DNA from: Archangium violaceum Cb vi76
GTDB taxonomy: Bacteria; Myxococcota; Myxococcia; Myxococcales; Myxococcaceae
Length of the DNA stretch: 64,000 nucleotides
Assembly (NCBI RefSeq): GCF_000733295.1
Contig: NZ_JPMI01000055.1
Coordinates: forward strand, 1-64,000
Direction: 5' to 3'
In this document: piece by piece, positions 1 through 10,173 of the stretch
Layout: each line of letters starts with the position of its first letter
Position numbering within the stretch: the first letter of the stretch is position 1
Program-made: the position numbers and the translations under genes
Notes under the pieces: model-generated
What the model was told of the DNA's origin: nothing
The model's database searches: none
The model's input: only the letters and a program-made list of their open reading frames with translations

Positions 1-98
1 GCCATCCCCAGCATCACCAACTGCCATCCGCCCACGAGCGCCGAGAGCAGCACCACCAGGTGCACCGCCACCACGAACACGCCTTCGAGCAATCCCAC
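1..98 (-). CDS. N-terminal fragment of a membrane protein (partial)
   Basis: A minus-strand frame starting at a GTG near 98 and running off the left edge encodes a hydrophobic N-terminus rich in Val and Leu, with segments such as GVFVVAVHLVVLLSALVGG, as in a membrane-spanning helix. An AGGGGA Shine-Dalgarno-like sequence lies about six bases upstream of the GTG. A TTG at 131 is an alternative start. It would be divergent from the response-regulator gene that follows. Only about 32 codons are visible, so no family can be named. A sensor kinase partner for the regulator is possible but unproven. Confidence 0.35.
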   Translation of the reverse strand, partial: MGLLEGVFVVAVHLVVLLSALVGGWQLVMLGM

Positions 99-267
99 GA
101 AAGGTCCCCTGCCACTCAGGTGCCGACGCAACCTCGGGCGGCAACGTACCAGGACAGATGGGAAGACCCTCCATGACGCATCTCGTCATCCCACCTGCGA
201 AGTGGACAGGAGATGGGGTCACGGGACTAGCCTGAGGGGCAGGTCTTCCGGGGGTTTCGAGCACCGC

Positions 268-1635
268 ATGAGCCGCATCCTGGTCATCGAGGACGAGCCC
301 ATCATCCGCACGGAGTTGCGGCGGCTGCTCACTCGCGCGGGTCACGAGGTGTCCGAGGCCGGCTCGGTGCACGAGGCCGAAACGGATGACGCGCTGGACA
401 CGTTCGAGCTCATCCTGAGCGACCTGCGCCTGCCGGGAGCGCCGGGCACGGACGTCATCGCCAAGGCGCCGGGGGTACCGGTGCTCATCATGACCAGCTA
501 CGCCACGGTGCGCTCGGCGGTGGACGCCATGAAGCTGGGAGCGGTGGACTACATCGCCAAGCCTTTCGACCACGACGAGCTGCTCTTACAGGTGGAGCGC
601 GTGCTGCGCGAGGGCCGTCTGACGCGGCAGAACGCGGCGCTCAAGCGCGAGGTGGAGCGCGTCTACGCGGTGGGCGGAATCGTGGGCCACTGCTTGGCCA
701 TGCGGGACGTCTTCGATCGCATCCGCAAGGTGGCGGCCTCTCCTGCCACGGTGCTGGTGCTGGGCGAGTCGGGCACGGGCAAGGAGCTGGTGGCGCGGGC
801 CATCCACGCGCAGAGCCCGCGGCACGATGGGCCGCTGGTGGCCGTCAACTGCGCCGCCATTCCCGAGAACCTGCTGGAGTCCGAGCTGTTCGGCCACGAG
901 AAGGGAGCCTTCACGGGAGCGCAGGCGGCCCACGCGGGCCTGGTGGAGAGCGCGGATGGAGGCACGCTCTTCCTCGACGAGATTGGCGAGCTCCCCCCGC
1001 CCGCGCAGGCACGCCTGTTGCGGATGCTGCAGGACGGAGAGGTGCGGCGGGTGGGCGCCACGCGCTCGCGCAAGGTGGACGCGCGCATCATCGCGGCCAC
1101 GCACCGGGACCTGCCCAAGCGCGTGCAGGAGGGCACCTTCCGGCAGGATCTCTACTTCCGCCTGCGCGTGGTGGAGATCAAGCTGCCGCCCCTGCGTGAG
1201 CGTGGTGAGGACGTGCCGGCGCTCGCGAAGCACCTGCTGGAGAAGGCGTGTCAGCGGTTGAACCGGCCGCCCGCGACGTTCTCGCCCGAGGCGCTCATGG
1301 CCATCACCTCGCATCCCTGGCCCGGCAACGTGCGCGAGCTGGAGAACGCCATTGAGCGCGCCGTCATCCTCGCGGACGGCCCGGTCATCACGCCCGGACT
1401 GCTGTCGCTGGAGCCCGGCGGAGGTGGCGCCTTCGAGACGCCCGAGTTACCGGAGGCGGGGCTGGCACTCGAGGGCAGCGCCTCACCGGACTCGCTGGAG
1501 GAGTACTTCCGCCGCTTCGTGCTGGAGCACCAGGACAAGCTGGGCGAGACGGAGCTGGCACGGCGATTGGGCATCAGCCGCAAGGCGTTGTGGGAGCGGC
1601 GTCAGCGCCTCGGCATTCCACGCACCCGGGCGTGA
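268..1635 (+). CDS. NtrC-family sigma-54-dependent response regulator
   Basis: The 455-residue protein has the three-part enhancer-binding layout. A receiver domain occupies about residues 1-118, with the acidic pair E8-D9 and phospho-acceptor D52 in LILSDLRLPG. A sigma-54 AAA+ domain covers about 140-370, with Walker A GESGTGKE at 166-173, the sigma-54-contacting GAFTGA loop at 213-218 and Walker B LFLDEIGEL. A Fis-type helix-turn-helix ends the protein (ELARRLGISRKALWERR). By family it is activated by phosphorylation and drives open-complex formation at -24/-12 promoters. I chose the ATG giving MSRILVIEDE because it begins the receiver fold exactly; the frame is open further upstream without good coding sense. 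The partner kinase is not adjacent on this strand. Its target genes cannot be read from the sequence. Confidence 0.95.
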   Translation: MSRILVIEDEPIIRTELRRLLTRAGHEVSEAGSVHEAETDDALDTFELILSDLRLPGAPGTDVIAKAPGVPVLIMTSYATVRSAVDAMKLGAVDYIAKPFDHDELLLQVERVLREGRLTRQNAALKREVERVYAVGGIVGHCLAMRDVFDRIRKVAASPATVLVLGESGTGKELVARAIHAQSPRHDGPLVAVNCAAIPENLLESELFGHEKGAFTGAQAAHAGLVESADGGTLFLDEIGELPPPAQARLLRMLQDGEVRRVGATRSRKVDARIIAATHRDLPKRVQEGTFRQDLYFRLRVVEIKLPPLRERGEDVPALAKHLLEKACQRLNRPPATFSPEALMAITSHPWPGNVRELENAIERAVILADGPVITPGLLSLEPGGGGAFETPELPEAGLALEGSASPDSLEEYFRRFVLEHQDKLGETELARRLGISRKALWERRQRLGIPRTRA

Positions 1636-1639
1636 TGGG

Positions 1640-2593
1640 TCACGGCTCCTTCGCCTCCACTGCCGGCGACTCATACACCTCGAACTGCGCACTCAGGTAC
1701 ATCCTCGTCAGGAGGTACCCCTGGATGATGCCAGCCACGAAGAAGTAGACGATGATGGCCTGCGCGAAGGACGTCGCCAGACCTTCGACTTGATCACCCG
1801 CTTGCAGTGAGAGGGAGCTGCCGAGTTCGGCGGAGATGTTCCTCACAAAGCCAGCAATGGCGTGGAACTCGATCAGACCAACCCCCACGAGGGTCTTTGT
1901 CAGCCAGTCCGACACGATCTCGATATTGGAATTGGGGCGGTGCGTGATCCGCCGGGCCGTATCCAGGGTCACCCTCGGTACTCCAAAGAGGAATCCAACG
2001 AGTGCGCCGGAGGCAAGACACATCAGCCCCCAGATCACAGCGGTCGTATGAGCCCAACGCGAGGCCCAGATGACCAGGAACCCAACGGCATTCGCCGCGA
2101 GCATCACTCCCGCGACCATGAGCGGAGGGCCCGGCCGTCGTGGCTCCCGCCGACGCTTCAAGACATCTTCCAGGACTTGAGCCGGCCCCATTGCCACGGC
2201 GTCTGGTGACCGCCACAGATGAAGGGCGAACAAGACCATCATGACATGGTTTGGCACGACCATGACGCGCCAGAGATTCCGCCAGGCCACGCTCCCCTGA
2301 ATGGCCGAGTCATTGGCCAGGATGTTGTAGATCGAGGGAAGGAAGAGACCCAGGAGCACGAGCGAAGCCAGTGCCGCCCACCTGCGGGTGCTGGGGAGCA
2401 GGATCAAGATTCCAATGACCACCTCGGCCATGCCTGTCGTGATGGCAATGAAGGTCTTGAACGGGATGAAGCTGGGAATCTGCGCTTCCGTCATCTCACG
2501 AGCGGTGAAGTGACCCGAGCCAAACAACAGCCATTCCACGGCGAGCACGAGAATGGCCACCTGCGAGACGCGGGGTGTTTCTTGCTCGGGCAT
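1640..2593 (-). CDS. DoxX-like multi-spanning membrane protein
   Basis: This 317-residue protein has about seven predicted membrane helices. The first half (VEWLLFGSGHFTAREM, then GMAEVVIGILILLPSTRRWAALASLVLLGLFLPSIYNI) resembles the DoxX/DUF-type small quinol-linked membrane family. The second half carries LVGFLFGVPRV and a long C-terminal membrane region (SFAQAIIVYFFVAGIIQGYLL) that I do not recognise. The Met at 2593 was chosen because the residues before it are polar, Cys-rich and unlike a membrane protein start. No clear ribosome site is visible. The gene converges on the response regulator with a four-base gap and is divergent from the kinase-tail gene. No function can be assigned beyond an inner-membrane location. 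Confidence 0.7.
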   Translation of the reverse strand: MPEQETPRVSQVAILVLAVEWLLFGSGHFTAREMTEAQIPSFIPFKTFIAITTGMAEVVIGILILLPSTRRWAALASLVLLGLFLPSIYNILANDSAIQGSVAWRNLWRVMVVPNHVMMVLFALHLWRSPDAVAMGPAQVLEDVLKRRREPRRPGPPLMVAGVMLAANAVGFLVIWASRWAHTTAVIWGLMCLASGALVGFLFGVPRVTLDTARRITHRPNSNIEIVSDWLTKTLVGVGLIEFHAIAGFVRNISAELGSSLSLQAGDQVEGLATSFAQAIIVYFFVAGIIQGYLLTRMYLSAQFEVYESPAVEAKEP

Positions 2594-2723
2594 GGATGCA
2601 CATTCCGGGATTTCCCACCGCGTCTCAACACACCACCCGCCTCGAGTGTTTGGGCACCATCGGTCACACGACTCCACGAGTCATTCCGTTCTGGCGGTCT
2701 CCGGAAGTAATGTGCGGCCAGTC

Positions 2724-2746
2724 TGCGTCTACGGTGTAGAGACGCA
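2724..2746. promoter_or_regulatory. Imperfect inverted repeat upstream of kinase-tail gene
   Basis: TGCGTCT at 2724-2730 and AGACGCA at 2740-2746 are exact reverse complements separated by nine bases. The repeat ends just before the GGAGGAGAC ribosome site of the gene starting at 2762, in the 168-bp divergent spacer. It could be an operator or a leader hairpin that covers the start region. This is a sequence observation only. Confidence 0.3.
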
Positions 2747-2761
2747 TGGAGGAGACGGCAC

Positions 2762-3556
2762 ATGGCGAACGAGAAGATCCGGGACAACGGCAGGCTGGGC
2801 TCATTCCAGCTTGGTAGGCGCTACAAGGACGGGAACATGGAGGCGGACCTCGGCCGCCTCTACGAGGCGCACCACGTGGACACGGGTGCTCCCGCCATGG
2901 TGCTGCTTCCCAGCCACACCTGGGAGCCGGAGGAGAACTGGGAGGTGCGCGCCTCCTCACAGGCGGAGCCGCCTCACGTGGTGCTGGAGGTGACGCAGGC
3001 CCCCGCCTCGGGGTCCCTGGTCACCCTATCGCGGATGCTGGATGTGATGGCCGCCGCTCTCGAGCGGGTGGAGCAGAACACGCAGGCACGTGCCCACCTG
3101 CTGGACGGGCGGTGGGGACGCCTGATGCAACGGGCCAGACACATGGGCCGTTGGCTGTCTTCCAGGGAGGGACGCGCCGTCGCGGGGCTCGCAGTGATGG
3201 CGCTGGGCGTGGGGCTCTGGATGAACCTCTTGGGAAGAGTCCAGGCACCTGGCACCGGGAATCCAGCCGCTCACGGAGTGGCGCAGGATGCACTCCCTTA
3301 TATCGATGCCCCCACGCTGATCGACAAGCCTGCCTCTGCCGTCGAGGTCCTCGCCTATCCCCTCCCCTCCAAGCCCTTCCGCAACCAAGCCAGGGCCCCC
3401 TGCAAACCCAAGGAGGGCGAGGAGGAGATCAACGGCGGGTGCTGGGTCGAAATCGCCAAGAAGCCACCCTGCTTCGAGAATCAGGCCGAGTACCAGGGCA
3501 AGTGCTACCTGCCGGTGTCGCTGAGAAGCCGCGAGCCGCAGGCGCTCCAGCCATGA
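2762..3556 (+). CDS. Single-pass protein with a kinase-tail Cys domain but no kinase
   Basis: The 264-residue protein lacks every protein-kinase catalytic motif. It has an N-terminal soluble part of about 140 residues, one membrane helix (VAGLAVMALGVGLWMNLLG, about 143-161) and a C-terminal Cys-rich domain (PCKPKEGEEEINGGCWVE, then PPCFEN and YQGKCYLPV). From general knowledge, this ending is found at the C-terminus of many myxobacterial Ser/Thr kinases, outside the membrane. The N-terminal stretch RLYEAHHVDTGAPAMVLLP faintly recalls a kinase N-lobe, suggesting a degenerate or truncated kinase derivative. A GGAGGAGAC ribosome site precedes the ATG. It may sense or bind something at the surface without signalling directly; that is inference. 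Confidence 0.75.
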   Translation: MANEKIRDNGRLGSFQLGRRYKDGNMEADLGRLYEAHHVDTGAPAMVLLPSHTWEPEENWEVRASSQAEPPHVVLEVTQAPASGSLVTLSRMLDVMAAALERVEQNTQARAHLLDGRWGRLMQRARHMGRWLSSREGRAVAGLAVMALGVGLWMNLLGRVQAPGTGNPAAHGVAQDALPYIDAPTLIDKPASAVEVLAYPLPSKPFRNQARAPCKPKEGEEEINGGCWVEIAKKPPCFENQAEYQGKCYLPVSLRSREPQALQP

Positions 3557-3743
3557 TGAAGCTCCGGCGCCCACCGGAAGTGTGCTCCGCCCAACACGTT
3601 CCGGAGCCAGAACGCTCCGTGTTGGTGGGCCATCAACGTCCGTCCGGCTGAAAGACCCGTCCCGGGCGCCACGCCGTGGGCAGGCGTGCTCTCCTGATTC
3701 CCCGACGTCTCCGGACGCCGGGAATACACGGGGGACCCTGTCC

Positions 3744-5660
<1,917 letters not shown>

Positions 5661-5665
5661 GGCCC

Positions 5666-6241
5666 TCAGCGCTCGCCGCGTCCCGGCGTCTCCGGCACCA
5701 CCCAGAAGTAGATGGTGCGCCCGTCGGTCTCGATGATGCGCTCCGGCTCCCAACCCTCGATGTCGAAGGCATGCGAGACGATGCGCGTCCCCGGCTTCAG
5801 CTCATTCAGCAGCTTGGGCTTGAGCCGGTTGTTGACGCTCGGCAACAGGTACATGGTCACCACCGTCGCCTCGCCGAAGTCCGCCTTGAAGATGTCCTCC
5901 TGGCGGAACTCGGTGAGCCGCTCCACGCCCGCGGCCCTGGCGTTGGCCTCCGCTTCCTGGACGCGCTCGGGGTTGATGTCGATGCCCACCCCGCGCACGC
6001 CGAAGCGCTGCGCTGCGGTGACGACGATGCGCCCGTCTCCCGAGCCCAGGTCGTAGAGCACGTCTCCCGGCTTCACGTCGGCCACCTCCAGCATCGCGTC
6101 CACCACCGGCTGCGGGGTGGGCACGTACGGCACGTCCGGCGCACGCTCGGGCAGCTCCGAGCGGCCCAGGTTGGGCGGCACGGAGGCGCCCCCGAGCCCC
6201 AACAACAGCGCTACACCGACCGCGGCCTTCCAAATCCCCAT
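5666..6241 (-). CDS. Exported SAM-dependent class I methyltransferase
   Basis: The 191-residue protein contains motif I DLGSGDGRIVV, an acidic motif II (GVGIDINPERV) and the LLPSVNNRL region, as in class I SAM methyltransferases. Its N-terminus (MGIWKAAVGVALLLGLGGASVPP) looks like a cleavable signal peptide. That is odd, because SAM is normally cytosolic. The start has a clear GGAGG ribosome site eight bases upstream. The first 31 bases overlap the 3' end of the permease gene, so the two are probably translationally coupled. The substrate is unknown. It converges on the sensor-kinase gene. Confidence 0.85.
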   Translation of the reverse strand: MGIWKAAVGVALLLGLGGASVPPNLGRSELPERAPDVPYVPTPQPVVDAMLEVADVKPGDVLYDLGSGDGRIVVTAAQRFGVRGVGIDINPERVQEAEANARAAGVERLTEFRQEDIFKADFGEATVVTMYLLPSVNNRLKPKLLNELKPGTRIVSHAFDIEGWEPERIIETDGRTIYFWVVPETPGRGER

Positions 6242-7656
6242 GACTTACGACCTCCAGGTGAGGGGTTGCTGCGTGGGTGACCCATGCGCCGACGCATGAG
6301 CGCCAGCGGAACCAGGCCGGTGGCCAGCACCGCGACGCCGACGAGTGCGCCCACTCCGGTGTAGGCCAGGCTGGAATAGAGGAGGTACGCGCACGAGGCG
6401 CAGAACAGCAGCGGCGTCAGCGGGTAGAGCGGCACGCGGAAGGGGCGGGCCACGTGCGGCTCGCGCCGGCGCAGCACCAGCAGCGACACGCCCGAGAGCA
6501 GGAAGAAGAACCAGAAGACGGGGGCGGTGTACTCCACCATCGTCTCGAAGCCGCGCCGGGTGATGAAGCCCACGCCCACCAGCGCCAGGGAGATGGCCCC
6601 CTGCACCAGCAGGGCGTTGACCGGCGAGCCCGCCCGCGCGTTCCACCGGCCCAGGGGGGAGAACAGCGGGAAGTCCCGGCCCATGGCGTAATGGGTGCGC
6701 GAGCCCATGAGGATGGTGGCGTTGGACGAGGTGAGCACCGCGGCGCAGATGAGCAGGCTGATGAGCCAGGCTCCCGAGGGCCCCGCCACGCGGTGCATGA
6801 GCTCCGCCGCCACCGTGTCGGACTGCCCCACGCCCGCCATGCCCAACCCCCGGAGGTAGGCCGCGTTCGCCAGCAGGTAGAGCGCGGTGACGGCCACCAG
6901 ACTCCACAGCAGCGCGGACACGATGCTCCGGCGGCCTCCGCGCAGCTCGCTGGAGATATAGGCCGCCTCGTTCCACCCGCCGTACGTCAGCAGCACGAAC
7001 ACCATGGCCAGGCCCCAGGCGGCATGGGGCGCCTCGCCGGATGACGCGCCAGAGGACACCGCGGCGACGGGGGCGGGAGCCACGGCGGGAGCGAGGAAGA
7101 ACCCGGCGGCGATGACGAGGCCCAGCCCCAGCACCACCGCCACGGTGAGCAGGTTCTGCGTCCACTTGCCCAGCTGGATGCCAGCCACGTTCAACCCGGT
7201 GAGCACCACCACCGAGAGCGCGGCGTAGATCGCCGACGAGTGCTCCCCCAGCGGCAGCAACTGGGAGGCGTAGTCCCCGAAGATGAAGCCCAGCAGCGCG
7301 ATGGAGCCGGTGGGGATGACCGTCAACCGCGCCCAGGCGAACAGGAAGGCCAACGAGCTGCCGAGGGCCCGGCGCAGGTAGTGGTAGTCGCCGCCAGCGT
7401 GAGGCCAGGTGCTGGCCAGCTCCGCGTAGCACATGGCGCCGATGAGGGAGACCAGTCCGCCGAGCCCCCACAACAGCAGCACGGCGCTCGGGCCCGAGGC
7501 GTTCTGCGCCACCAGGGAGGGCGTGCGGAAGATGCCCGCCCCCACGACGATGCCCACCACGAGCGCGACGGCGTCCACGACGCGCAAACTGGGCAAGGGC
7601 TCGGGTCGAGCCTCGCCGCCCGGCTGCCCCTCCCCCTGGTACCGCTCCTGCGTCAT
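6211..7656 (-). CDS. APC-family amino acid permease
   Basis: The 481-residue integral membrane protein has about twelve hydrophobic helices. The first carries DAVALVVGIVVGAGIFRTP, the glycine-rich helix 1 signature of the amino acid-polyamine-organocation superfamily. By family it imports or exchanges an amino acid using a proton or another amino acid. I chose MTQERYQGEG at 7656 because a GGGAG site lies nine bases upstream; an earlier Met at 7698 adds only polar residues. The gene ends inside the start of the exported methyltransferase gene, suggesting one transcript. It is divergent from acs. Substrate specificity cannot be read from the sequence. Confidence 0.9.
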   Translation of the reverse strand: MTQERYQGEGQPGGEARPEPLPSLRVVDAVALVVGIVVGAGIFRTPSLVAQNASGPSAVLLLWGLGGLVSLIGAMCYAELASTWPHAGGDYHYLRRALGSSLAFLFAWARLTVIPTGSIALLGFIFGDYASQLLPLGEHSSAIYAALSVVVLTGLNVAGIQLGKWTQNLLTVAVVLGLGLVIAAGFFLAPAVAPAPVAAVSSGASSGEAPHAAWGLAMVFVLLTYGGWNEAAYISSELRGGRRSIVSALLWSLVAVTALYLLANAAYLRGLGMAGVGQSDTVAAELMHRVAGPSGAWLISLLICAAVLTSSNATILMGSRTHYAMGRDFPLFSPLGRWNARAGSPVNALLVQGAISLALVGVGFITRRGFETMVEYTAPVFWFFFLLSGVSLLVLRRREPHVARPFRVPLYPLTPLLFCASCAYLLYSSLAYTGVGALVGVAVLATGLVPLALMRRRMGHPRSNPSPGGRKSWGFGRPRSV

Positions 7657-7775
7657 GGGTGTCCGCTCCCTGGTTGTGTGAAGGGATGGACACCTCATGG
7701 TCGTGGGGCAATGCGCCCCGCGGTGACGGTCCTCACCGAGTGCTCGGCGGGGCTCCAGCGAGGCGGGGGGCGGGT

Positions 7776-7810
7776 GTTACCCGCGTTACCGGGGTGACGG
7801 AGACGTTACC
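7776..7810. promoter_or_regulatory. GTTACC repeats upstream of acs (candidate operator)
   Basis: In the 246-bp spacer between the divergent permease and acs genes, GTTACC occurs at 7776, 7785 and 7805. The middle copy is followed by GGTGAC at 7793-7798, making a near-palindrome GTTACC-GG-GGTGAC. An AT-rich TTTCGAAACGTT follows at 7811. Clustered direct and inverted copies in a divergent promoter region suggest a regulator-binding site. No regulator is identified. Confidence 0.35.
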
Positions 7811-7902
7811 TTTCGAAACGTTCGACGCGGCGTGGCAGGCGCCAAGCCCGCGAGAACATTCATGCTGCGGGCTGGAATGAGCGTTGCTCATGGAGGCCTG
7901 CG

Positions 7903-9852
7903 ATGATCTACCCACCCAAGGAAGGCTTCGGCAGGACCGCTCGCATCCAGAGCATGGAGGACTACCAGCTCCTCTATCGCAAGAGCATCGAGCGGCCCGA
8001 GGAGTTCTGGGGGGAGATGGCGCAGGCGCTCACGTGGTTCCACCCGCCGGACACCCTCCTGGACGCGGACCCGGACCTGGTGGACTTCTCCTGGTTCGGC
8101 GGCGGCCGGCTCAACGCCTGCTACAACGCGGTGGACCGGCACGTGAAGGCGAACCCCCGCCGGCCCGCCATCATCTGGGCGAAGAACGAGCCGGGGCAGT
8201 ACGAGCTCATCACCTGGAGGGATCTCAAGCACAACGTGGGGCGCGTGGCCAACGTGCTCAAGGCACACGGGGTGAAGAAGGGGGATCGCGTCTGCATCTA
8301 CCTGCCCATGGTGCCGGAGCTGGCCTACACCATGCTGGCGTGCGCGCGCATCGGCGCGGTGCACTCGGTGGTGTTCGCCGGCTTCTCCGCGGACTCGCTG
8401 CGCGAGCGCATCCTCGACTCGGGGGCGCGGGTGCTCGTCACCGCCAACGAAGGCCCGCGCGGCCCCAAGCGGGTTCAGACCAAGGCCATCAGCGACGACG
8501 CGGTGGAGGGACTCTCGCAGGTGCAGTCCGTGCTGGTGGTGCGCCGCACCGAGACGGACGTGCCCATGAAGGCCGGGCGGGACTGGTGGCTGGACCAGGA
8601 GATGAGCAAGCACCGCGGCACCTGCCCGGTGGAGTGGATGGCCGCGGAGGATCCGCTCTTCATCCTCTACACCTCGGGCAGCACCGGGAAGCCCAAGGGG
8701 GTGCTGCACACCACGGGCGGCTACCTCGTCTACGCCGTCACCACGCACCGCTACGTCTTCGACCTGCAGCCGGAGGACGTGCACTTCTGCACCGCGGACA
8801 TGGGCTGGATTACCGGCCACACGTACCTGCTGTACGGGCCGCTGGCGAACGGGACGACGACGGTGCTCTTCGAGTCCATTCCCACGTACCCGGACGCGGG
8901 GCGGCTGTGGCAGGTGGTGGACGATGTGAAGGCCACGGTGCTCTTCACCGCGCCCACGGCGCTGCGCGCCCTCATTCGCGAGGGGGACGCGCACGTGAAG
9001 AAGTACTCGCGCAAGAGCCTGCGGCTGCTGGCCTCGGCGGGCGAGCCCATCAACCCCGAGGTGTGGCGCTGGTACCACGACGTGGTGGGCGAGGGCCGCT
9101 GCCCCGTGGTGGACAACTGGTGGCAGACGGAGACGGGCGGGGTGCTCATCGCCCCCATGCCGGGCGCCACGCCCTGCAAGCCCGGCAGTGCCACCCTGCC
9201 CTTCTTCGGCGTCGAGCCCGTACTGGTGGATGACGAGGGCCGCGTCCTGGAGGGCAACGGCGTCTCGGGCAACCTGTGCATCGCCCGCACGTGGCCGGGC
9301 CAGGCCCGAACCATCTGGGGCAACCACCAGCGCTTCATCGAGACGTACTACTCGCGCTTCCCCCGCCTGTACTTCACCGGGGACGGCTGCCGCCGCGACG
9401 AGGACGGCTACTACTGGATCACGGGCCGCGTGGATGACGTGCTCAACGTCTCCGGCCACCGCCTGGGCACCGCCGAGGTGGAGAGCGCGCTGGTGGCCCA
9501 CGAGTCCGTCGCCGAGGCCGCCGTGGTGGGCGTCCCGCATGACCTCAAGGGCACGGGCGTATGCGCCTTCGTCACGCTCAAGCCCGAGTACCTGGACGCC
9601 AGCAAGGAGCAGATGATGGGCGCGCTCAAGGAGCAGGTGCGCCACGTCATCGGCCCCATCGCCACACCGGACCAGGTGCGCATCGTGTCCGGCCTGCCCA
9701 AGACGCGCTCCGGGAAGATCCTCCGCCGCATGCTGCGGAAGATCGCCTGCGGTGAGACACAGGACCTGGGCGACACCTCTACCCTCGCCGAGCCCTCCGT
9801 GCTCGACGAACTGCTCCAACAACAGACCCAACTGCAGTCCCAGCGTCGCTGA
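7903..9852 (+). CDS. acs: Acetyl-CoA synthetase
   Basis: The 649-residue length is normal for AMP-forming acetyl-CoA synthetase, which converts acetate, ATP and CoA to acetyl-CoA through acetyl-AMP. Visible motifs are the phosphate loop YTSGSTGKPKG, the acetate-pocket region VDNWWQTETGG with the tryptophans that restrict the substrate to a short acyl chain, the hinge region YFTGDGCRRDEDGYYWITGR, and the catalytic lysine K605 in TRSGKILRR near the C-terminus. That lysine is the residue controlled by acetylation in known homologues. A TGGAGG ribosome site lies six bases before the ATG. The next two genes, a DUF485 protein and an acetate symporter, follow with 26- and 16-base gaps. This matches the acs-yjcH-actP operon and confirms acetate as the substrate. 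Confidence 0.96.
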   Translation: MIYPPKEGFGRTARIQSMEDYQLLYRKSIERPEEFWGEMAQALTWFHPPDTLLDADPDLVDFSWFGGGRLNACYNAVDRHVKANPRRPAIIWAKNEPGQYELITWRDLKHNVGRVANVLKAHGVKKGDRVCIYLPMVPELAYTMLACARIGAVHSVVFAGFSADSLRERILDSGARVLVTANEGPRGPKRVQTKAISDDAVEGLSQVQSVLVVRRTETDVPMKAGRDWWLDQEMSKHRGTCPVEWMAAEDPLFILYTSGSTGKPKGVLHTTGGYLVYAVTTHRYVFDLQPEDVHFCTADMGWITGHTYLLYGPLANGTTTVLFESIPTYPDAGRLWQVVDDVKATVLFTAPTALRALIREGDAHVKKYSRKSLRLLASAGEPINPEVWRWYHDVVGEGRCPVVDNWWQTETGGVLIAPMPGATPCKPGSATLPFFGVEPVLVDDEGRVLEGNGVSGNLCIARTWPGQARTIWGNHQRFIETYYSRFPRLYFTGDGCRRDEDGYYWITGRVDDVLNVSGHRLGTAEVESALVAHESVAEAAVVGVPHDLKGTGVCAFVTLKPEYLDASKEQMMGALKEQVRHVIGPIATPDQVRIVSGLPKTRSGKILRRMLRKIACGETQDLGDTSTLAEPSVLDELLQQQTQLQSQRR

Positions 9853-9878
9853 CCATCTCCCGAGGAGAGTCCCTACCC

Positions 9879-10157
9879 ATGTCCCAGAAAACCAAGGCGG
9901 AAGAGCTCGAGGCCCTGGCGGCGGCGCGCTGGCGCGTGGCCGCCGTGCTCACCGCGGCCATGCTGATTTCCTATTTCGGCTTCATCCTGCTCGTCGCGTT
10001 CGACAAGCCGCTGATGGGCAAGCAGATCGTCCCGGGGCTGTCGCTCGGCATCCTGCTGGGCGCGCTGGTCATCGCCTCGGCCTGGGTGTTCACCGGCATC
10101 TACGTGCTGTGGGCGAACAACCGCTACGACAAGGCCCTCCACCAGTTCCGCCGCTGA
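9879..10157 (+). CDS. yjcH: DUF485 small membrane protein, acetate permease partner
   Basis: The 92-residue protein has two membrane helices ([22 protein letters not shown] and [25 protein letters not shown]), a basic N-terminal amphipathic stretch and the C-terminal NNRYDKAL motif, typical of DUF485/YjcH. In many bacteria this protein is encoded between acs and the acetate symporter and is thought to support the symporter. A GAGGAGAG ribosome site precedes the start. Its position in the operon is the strongest evidence for its role. Confidence 0.92.
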   Translation: MSQKTKAEELEALAAARWRVAAVLTAAMLISYFGFILLVAFDKPLMGKQIVPGLSLGILLGALVIASAWVFTGIYVLWANNRYDKALHQFRR

Positions 10158-10173
10158 ATCAGGAGCCACGCGA

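Noticed and set aside
7873-7888. Sigma-54-like promoter TGGAATGAGCGTTGCT before acs
   Set aside because: GG and GC are spaced correctly, but the transcript would start near 7899, after the acs ribosome site at 7891-7896, leaving no usable leader. The -24 half is also poor.
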